Assembly (NCBI RefSeq): GCF_003688405.1
Contig: NZ_REFC01000015.1
Span: forward strand, 124,001-188,000
Direction of reading: 5' to 3'
Origin: Ulvibacter antarcticus
Lineage (GTDB): Bacteria > Bacteroidota > Bacteroidia > Flavobacteriales > Flavobacteriaceae
Length of the DNA stretch: 64,000 nt
A program made the position numbers and the translations under genes. The notes beneath the pieces were generated by a model that worked only from the letters and a program-made list of their open reading frames with translations, searched no databases and was not told the origin of the DNA. This document shows positions 59,708 through 64,000 of this stretch, piece by piece (positions within the stretch are counted from its first letter, which is position 1; every line of letters starts with the position of its first letter).

Positions 59708-60967
59708 ATGAAAAACGTCTACCTACTTTTATTGGCCGTAATGTTTCTGGTTGGTTGTGGAACCGACGACACCCCTGATCCTCCTTTGGCCGATACTGAT
59801 AGTCCTTCTGCTCCATTGAATTTATCTGTTTCTGAAATTTCTGAAACTTCCGCAAAATTAGTATGGGCTGCTGCTACCGACAATGTAGGTGTTACAGCAT
59901 ACCGTGTTTATAAAGATGGAGTTATTTCCGAAGCATCCATCAATGCATTAAATATCACCTTGAACAATCTTTCAACAGAAACCGCTTACCAATATCATGT
60001 TACTGCTTTAGATGCGGTGGGCAACGAATCTAACGCAAGTAACACAGCGACCTTTTCAACGCTTGCGGCGCCATTAATTTTTGAAAGCAACTTGTCTGCT
60101 ATGAGTGTGTATGCAGGAAATATGTCTGATCTTGATCCAGCATCCGGTGTACAGCTTTATGAAATCAGTAGTACGTTATTCACAGATTATGCTACCAAGC
60201 AACGTTTAATCCGACTTCCGAACGGAGAGAAAATGAGTTTTGACAATTCTGATTTGCTTCCGAAGTTTCCGGACAATACTTTAATTGCAAAGACATTCTT
60301 CTACAATATTAATGATCAGGAACCCGCGCAGGGCAAACAGATCATCGAAACTCGGATTTTATTGAAAATTCAGGGAGAATGGCAAGTTGGAAATTACATT
60401 TGGAACACTTCACAAACCGATGCTGTTTACAGTGAAAACGGAATTACTACTCCCATTAGCTACATAGATATCGACGGAACGACGCAGAATGTAAATTATA
60501 TGATCCCTTCAAAACAGGATTGTTTTACGTGCCATAACAATAACGACGTTACATTTCCAATAGGCATGAAACTAAGAAATATGAACTTTACACCTAGTTA
60601 TGTGAGTCAGAATCAACTGGCATTTTTCACGACAAATGGTTTACTTGAAGGAGCAGATCCAGCAAGTATTTCTGTGCTTCCGGATTGGACCGATGCGAGT
60701 TTAGACATTTTACAACGCGGAAGAGCTTATATCGATATTAACTGTGCTCACTGTCATCAACCTGGTGGTCCGGTAGTTAATTTCGGTTTGGACTTTCGAT
60801 TGGAAACGATTTTCGAAGATTCAGGAATCTATGCAAATCGTGGAGAAATTGAAACAAGAATTCAAAGTAATACTCCCACTTATCGTATGCCCCAGTTGGG
60901 TAGAACTATAGTGCATGAAGAAGCTGTAACTATGTTATTGGAGTATCTTCAGGAAATTGAAGACTAA
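59708..60967 (+). CDS. Lipoprotein with fibronectin type III domain and two CxxCH heme motifs
   Basis: About 419 residues from ATG 59708 (MKNVYLLLLAVMFLVGC, lipobox at Cys about 17); the TTG at 59690 adds six residues and is less likely. A fibronectin type III domain (about 30-115, SPSAPLNLSVSEISETSAKL) is followed by a domain with two c-type heme motifs: CFTCH (Cys272, Cys275, His276) and CAHCH (Cys346, Cys349, His350). The two hemes would be attached in the periplasm and the protein held by its lipid. Electron transfer or a redox enzyme is possible; partner unknown. Part of the middle shows no known domain. Confidence 0.85.
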   Translation: MKNVYLLLLAVMFLVGCGTDDTPDPPLADTDSPSAPLNLSVSEISETSAKLVWAAATDNVGVTAYRVYKDGVISEASINALNITLNNLSTETAYQYHVTALDAVGNESNASNTATFSTLAAPLIFESNLSAMSVYAGNMSDLDPASGVQLYEISSTLFTDYATKQRLIRLPNGEKMSFDNSDLLPKFPDNTLIAKTFFYNINDQEPAQGKQIIETRILLKIQGEWQVGNYIWNTSQTDAVYSENGITTPISYIDIDGTTQNVNYMIPSKQDCFTCHNNNDVTFPIGMKLRNMNFTPSYVSQNQLAFFTTNGLLEGADPASISVLPDWTDASLDILQRGRAYIDINCAHCHQPGGPVVNFGLDFRLETIFEDSGIYANRGEIETRIQSNTPTYRMPQLGRTIVHEEAVTMLLEYLQEIED

Positions 60968-60983
60968 ATAAATCACTTACTTG

Positions 60984-62024
60984 TTAAGATTTGTTTGCCA
61001 ATTGACCACAGGCCGCATCTATGTCTTTTCCACGACTTCTACGCACTGTCACCGGAATTTTATAGCGCTCCAAAGTATTGATATAAGCATCTATTGCGGT
61101 ATTTGGAGCCTGCTGAAATTCTCCGTCGTCAATAGGGTTGTATTCAATTATATTTACCTTACAAGGAATGTATTTGCAGAAAGTCACCAAGGCTTCAATC
61201 GCTTCGGTAGTATCGTTAATTCCATCCCACACTATATATTCGTAAGTGACCTTACGATTTGTTTTTTCGTACCAATATTCTAATGACTCTTTGAGATCGG
61301 TTAATGTAAAACTTTTAGCAAAAGGCATGATCTGCTCTCTCGTTGCTTGTATTGCAGAATGCAAGGATACAGCCAGATGAAATTTCACTCCATCATCGGC
61401 CAGTTTTTTGATCATTTTAGGCACTCCTGAAGTCGAAACAGTAATCCGCTTTGGCGACATGCCCAGCCCTTCTTCCGAAGTTATCTTCTCAATGGATTCA
61501 AGTACATTTTTATAGTTCATCAAGGGTTCTCCCATCCCCATAAAAACAATATTGGAAAGGGGCTTGTCATGATACAATCTGCTTTCCTGATCGATTGCGA
61601 CCACCTGATCGTAAATCTCATCTGGATTAAGGTTTCTCATGCGTTTCAATCGGGACGTTGCACAAAATTTGCAATCCAAGCTACACCCTACTTGCGATGA
61701 AACACAGGCTGTCGTTCTTTTTTTCGTCGGAATTAGCACCGATTCCACAATAAGTCCGTCGTGTAATTTCACGGCATTCTTAACAGTACCGTCGCTACTC
61801 CTCTGAAGGCTATCTACTTTAATATGATTAATCACATAATGAGCCTCAAGATGGGCTCTGGTCTCTTTTGAAATATTGGTCATATCTTCAAATTTATGAA
61901 TACCTTTATTCCAAAGCCATTCATACACCTGATTGCCTCGAAAGGGCTTGTCACCAATACTTTCGAAAAAAGCACGAAGCTCTTCTTTTGAAAGGGATCT
62001 AATATCTTTTTTTTCTGAAGTCAT
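60984..62024 (-). CDS. rlmN: 23S rRNA (adenine(2503)-C(2))-methyltransferase RlmN
   Basis: Radical-SAM enzyme that methylates A2503 of 23S rRNA and A37 of some tRNAs in the cytosol. 346 residues. The iron-sulfur motif CSLDCKFC uses Cys114, Cys118 and Cys121. Also seen: FRGNQVYEWLW near 24, the SAM-binding GMGEPLMNYKNV, PKRITVSTSGVPKMI, HLAVSLHSA and the C-terminal RRSRGKDIDAACGQLAN with the family's methyl-carrying Cys. A TATTTTTG -7 box lies at 62032-62039 on the minus strand, only a few bases from the start. Confidence 0.97.
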   Translation of the reverse strand: MTSEKKDIRSLSKEELRAFFESIGDKPFRGNQVYEWLWNKGIHKFEDMTNISKETRAHLEAHYVINHIKVDSLQRSSDGTVKNAVKLHDGLIVESVLIPTKKRTTACVSSQVGCSLDCKFCATSRLKRMRNLNPDEIYDQVVAIDQESRLYHDKPLSNIVFMGMGEPLMNYKNVLESIEKITSEEGLGMSPKRITVSTSGVPKMIKKLADDGVKFHLAVSLHSAIQATREQIMPFAKSFTLTDLKESLEYWYEKTNRKVTYEYIVWDGINDTTEAIEALVTFCKYIPCKVNIIEYNPIDDGEFQQAPNTAIDAYINTLERYKIPVTVRRSRGKDIDAACGQLANKS

Positions 62025-62092
62025 TATGCTGCAAAAATACAGAATAAATATAGAAGTGTGTTGAATCGAAAAGGAAGCTTTAAATAAGATTT

Positions 62093-63748
62093 TTAACGCT
62101 CTACCACAATCTTTTTAGTAATACTCGATTTGGATTCGTCGTCGACCAGATATAAGAAGTATACTCCTTCTGCGAAACTTTCGACTGAAATAGTATTCAT
62201 AGTGTTGGACACTGAACCATCCATCAATTTTTGACCTACAAGATTAAATAAACTATATGAAAGATGAGGATACCTACTGTTAATCACTGTGATCTCTGTA
62301 GAAGCCGGATTAGGATATATTTCCAGTTTTCCGATTTCATCAAACTCTTGCGTGTTAAGTATATTCTGCAATGTTCCTAAAGTGGTTTGCCCAGAATTTA
62401 TTGGATCTAACCAATCCCGCAATCTTGTTTCGGGTGTTACTCCCGCATTCCATGATACGCCAAACCTTCCGTAGATATCATAATCATTATTATTTTCAAG
62501 TCCGTCACAAAACGACTGCCCAGCATATAACTGACCAATAATTCTTCCATTTTGATCGAACAAGGGTGAACCTGAAGATCCACTTTCGGTCGTTCCTATT
62601 TCCCAACCATCACCACTTCCAACAGATACTCCACCAATAAGCCATACTTCTGTACCATTCGCATTATCCTTTACAGCTCCTGAATCATCTCTGCAAATCT
62701 TCATTATATCTCCATTTGGATGATGTATCCCAACTTCGAATTCTGGATTTGTATCCGTATGATCCCATCCGCCAAAAGAAATATCCCACGAAGATGGTAT
62801 ATCATTATTCATAACAACCAGCGCAAAATCACTTAATTCATTATTCGCAAGTAGCGTTGAACCACTCATAGTGAAATTGCTCTGTAGATCCGCACTTGGT
62901 TCCCCAGTAGCGCATTCCGGACTTGGGCTCATCCAATTAAAACGAACCGTCCACAATGACGGATCACTATTATCAAGACAGTGATTTGCAGTTAAAAGAA
63001 AAGGTGTTTTATCCTGATTTGTATTATTAACAAGTGCAGCCGAACATAAATAGCCATTACCTAGTGTGAGCAGCGCAACTGTTTTTTTGACGATATCTTT
63101 CTTAGAGTCGAAGTCATCTCCAATAGGACAATTTACATCATAATTGCAAGCCCCCGCATCGTTCATTCCTTTTTGTCCACCCACCAAATCCTGTACTCTA
63201 CCCAATCGATAACCATGAATAATGCTTCCAATTTGCAAACTGGCGCTCGCTGTAACATACTCGGGTTCAAAATACTCGATATAGATTAAATCACCGTTAA
63301 TATACCAGGATCCAATGTTACTGGAAACACTATTTTGAGCGTGTGAGAAAATTCTGGACACATCACTTCTATCGGCATTGTACATTTGCAGCCTGGCGCC
63401 TTCCGGTAAGTTGAAATCCTCAAAGTTGATACTTATGTTAATAGCCTCGGGTGATTTCACTGCGACTCTCCAAATACGACCTATATTCGGGATCTCAGAC
63501 CATTCGCCTGAAGTATTAAGATTGAACACAATTGGGCGTTCAATTCCATATCTCCATGGAAGACTTTTGTCCAAATCATTGATACTATCTTCGCGTATAA
63601 TAGCTTCTAGCTCTAAAGGAGGTAATTCTATAGGGGCAACATTCCTATTTAGTTGTGTATTCCAGCTCATAGGAGATTCCTCTCTATTCTGTGCGATACA
63701 GACGAGACCGGCAAAAAACAATATTGAAAAAAGTAATTTTATTTTCAT
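62093..63748 (-). CDS. Secreted trypsin-like serine protease (S1) with T9SS type A sorting domain
   Basis: 551 residues with a signal peptide (MKIKLLFSILFFAGLVCIAQ). A pro-region is followed by an S1 catalytic domain resembling lysyl endopeptidases: LLTANHCLDN with His256, SDFALVVMNND with Asp307, and ESGSSGSPLFDQ with Ser394. Several paired Cys (ACNYDVNCPIG, YLCSAALV, PECATG, CRDDSG, SFCDG) suggest disulfides. A type A sorting domain ends the protein (YPNPASTEITVIN to KKIVVER). It is a secreted or surface peptidase processed by PorU. The substrate pocket residue could not be assigned, so lysine specificity is only suggested. Confidence 0.93.
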   Translation of the reverse strand: MKIKLLFSILFFAGLVCIAQNREESPMSWNTQLNRNVAPIELPPLELEAIIREDSINDLDKSLPWRYGIERPIVFNLNTSGEWSEIPNIGRIWRVAVKSPEAINISINFEDFNLPEGARLQMYNADRSDVSRIFSHAQNSVSSNIGSWYINGDLIYIEYFEPEYVTASASLQIGSIIHGYRLGRVQDLVGGQKGMNDAGACNYDVNCPIGDDFDSKKDIVKKTVALLTLGNGYLCSAALVNNTNQDKTPFLLTANHCLDNSDPSLWTVRFNWMSPSPECATGEPSADLQSNFTMSGSTLLANNELSDFALVVMNNDIPSSWDISFGGWDHTDTNPEFEVGIHHPNGDIMKICRDDSGAVKDNANGTEVWLIGGVSVGSGDGWEIGTTESGSSGSPLFDQNGRIIGQLYAGQSFCDGLENNNDYDIYGRFGVSWNAGVTPETRLRDWLDPINSGQTTLGTLQNILNTQEFDEIGKLEIYPNPASTEITVINSRYPHLSYSLFNLVGQKLMDGSVSNTMNTISVESFAEGVYFLYLVDDESKSSITKKIVVER

Positions 63749-63831
63749 TTATACTGCACTATAGAATCTAAACAATCATACTAAAATAAGGCTTTAAATT
63801 GACATGAAGAAACTATTTGGCGCAAAACAAA

Positions 63832-63856
63832 AAGTCCCGATTGTACATCGGGACTT
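63832..63856 (-). terminator. Rho-independent terminator after queA
   Basis: On the minus strand AAGTCCCGAT pairs with ATCGGGACTT around GTACA, followed by TTTGTTTTG. It lies 24 bases after the queA stop. Confidence 0.85.
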
Positions 63857-63879
63857 ATATAGTATGTTTAGTTTCAATT

Positions 63880-64000
63880 TTATATGATTAACATGGCGTC
63901 ACCATAGGTATAGAACCTGTATTTTTCTTTGATCGCTTCTGCATATGCCTCTTTGATAAATTCATGCCCGGCAAAGGCAGCCACCATCATTAGCAATGTA
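63880..64000 (-). CDS. queA: QueA, tRNA preQ1 ribosyltransferase-isomerase (C-terminal end only)
   Basis: About 40 C-terminal residues, [20 protein letters not shown] to YGDAMLII, running off the right edge. The [14 protein letters not shown] segment is the highly conserved end of QueA, which transfers the ribosyl part of SAM to preQ1 in tRNA during queuosine synthesis. Stop TAA is at 63880-63882. The rest of the gene is outside the window. Confidence 0.9.
   Translation of the reverse strand, partial: TLLMMVAAFAGHEFIKEAYAEAIKEKYRFYTYGDAMLII

Noticed and set aside
1-64000. Prophage, integrative element or IS
   Set aside because: No integrase, transposase, phage structural gene, terminal inverted repeats or tRNA-linked direct repeats were found in either strand.

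Overview
The window comes from an AT-rich chromosome of the family Flavobacteriaceae (phylum Bacteroidota), probably a marine, gliding or surface-living relative. The evidence is PorU next to GldJ (type IX secretion and gliding), many secreted proteins ending in a type A T9SS sorting domain, TTTG-N19-TAnnTTTG promoters, and lipoproteins with the typical SCSKNDD start. Genus cannot be fixed from the sequence. No IS element, prophage, rRNA or CRISPR was seen; nearly all genes are ordinary chromosomal genes.

Layout. 1-7.6 kb: porU (cut by the left edge) diverges from gldJ, followed by murF and an MscS channel. 7.6-8.0 kb: two divergent tRNA-Val genes. 8.0-16.6 kb (minus strand): amino-acid dehydrogenase, nhaD, exbB, exbD, tonB, a secreted Asp-box repeat protein and folC. 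16.8-19.2 kb: anmK and an acyl-CoA dehydrogenase, divergent. 19.2-19.6 kb: dispersed repeats. 19.7-27.7 kb: six plus-strand genes of unknown function built around an AAA+ ATPase; this is the strongest candidate for an undescribed system. 27.7-38.6 kb: surface and envelope proteins (VCBS-repeat protein, putative porin, beta-helix protein, beta-propeller lipoprotein), rnhB, a LytTR regulator and a hybrid two-component regulator. 38.6-42.7 kb: small envelope proteins and an array of four related lipoproteins plus one neighbour, whose promoters share a conserved motif. 42.7-64 kb: lipB, three secreted peptidases of different families, lysS, rlmN, membrane proteins of the DUF805, DUF2157, GDYXXLXY and YiaA types, a membrane-bound LuxR-type regulator, a di-heme lipoprotein, an alpha/alpha-toroid protein, and the end of queA.

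How it fits together. PorU is the sortase that processes T9SS cargo, and GldJ belongs to the gliding/secretion machinery. At least six proteins here carry a C-terminal type A sorting signal (the 9.2, 27.7, 43.6, 51.7 and 62.1 kb genes clearly, the 32.0 kb gene weakly). ExbB, ExbD and TonB power outer-membrane uptake, which matches the secreted peptidases and the putative porin. NhaD and the MscS channel handle sodium and osmotic stress. The six-gene ATPase module links a cytosolic coiled-coil protein, an ATPase and two unknown soluble proteins to two membrane proteins, one with a large extracytoplasmic part.

Limits. All calls rest on reading the sequence by eye. No database search, structure prediction or alignment was run, so family names for divergent proteins are provisional.
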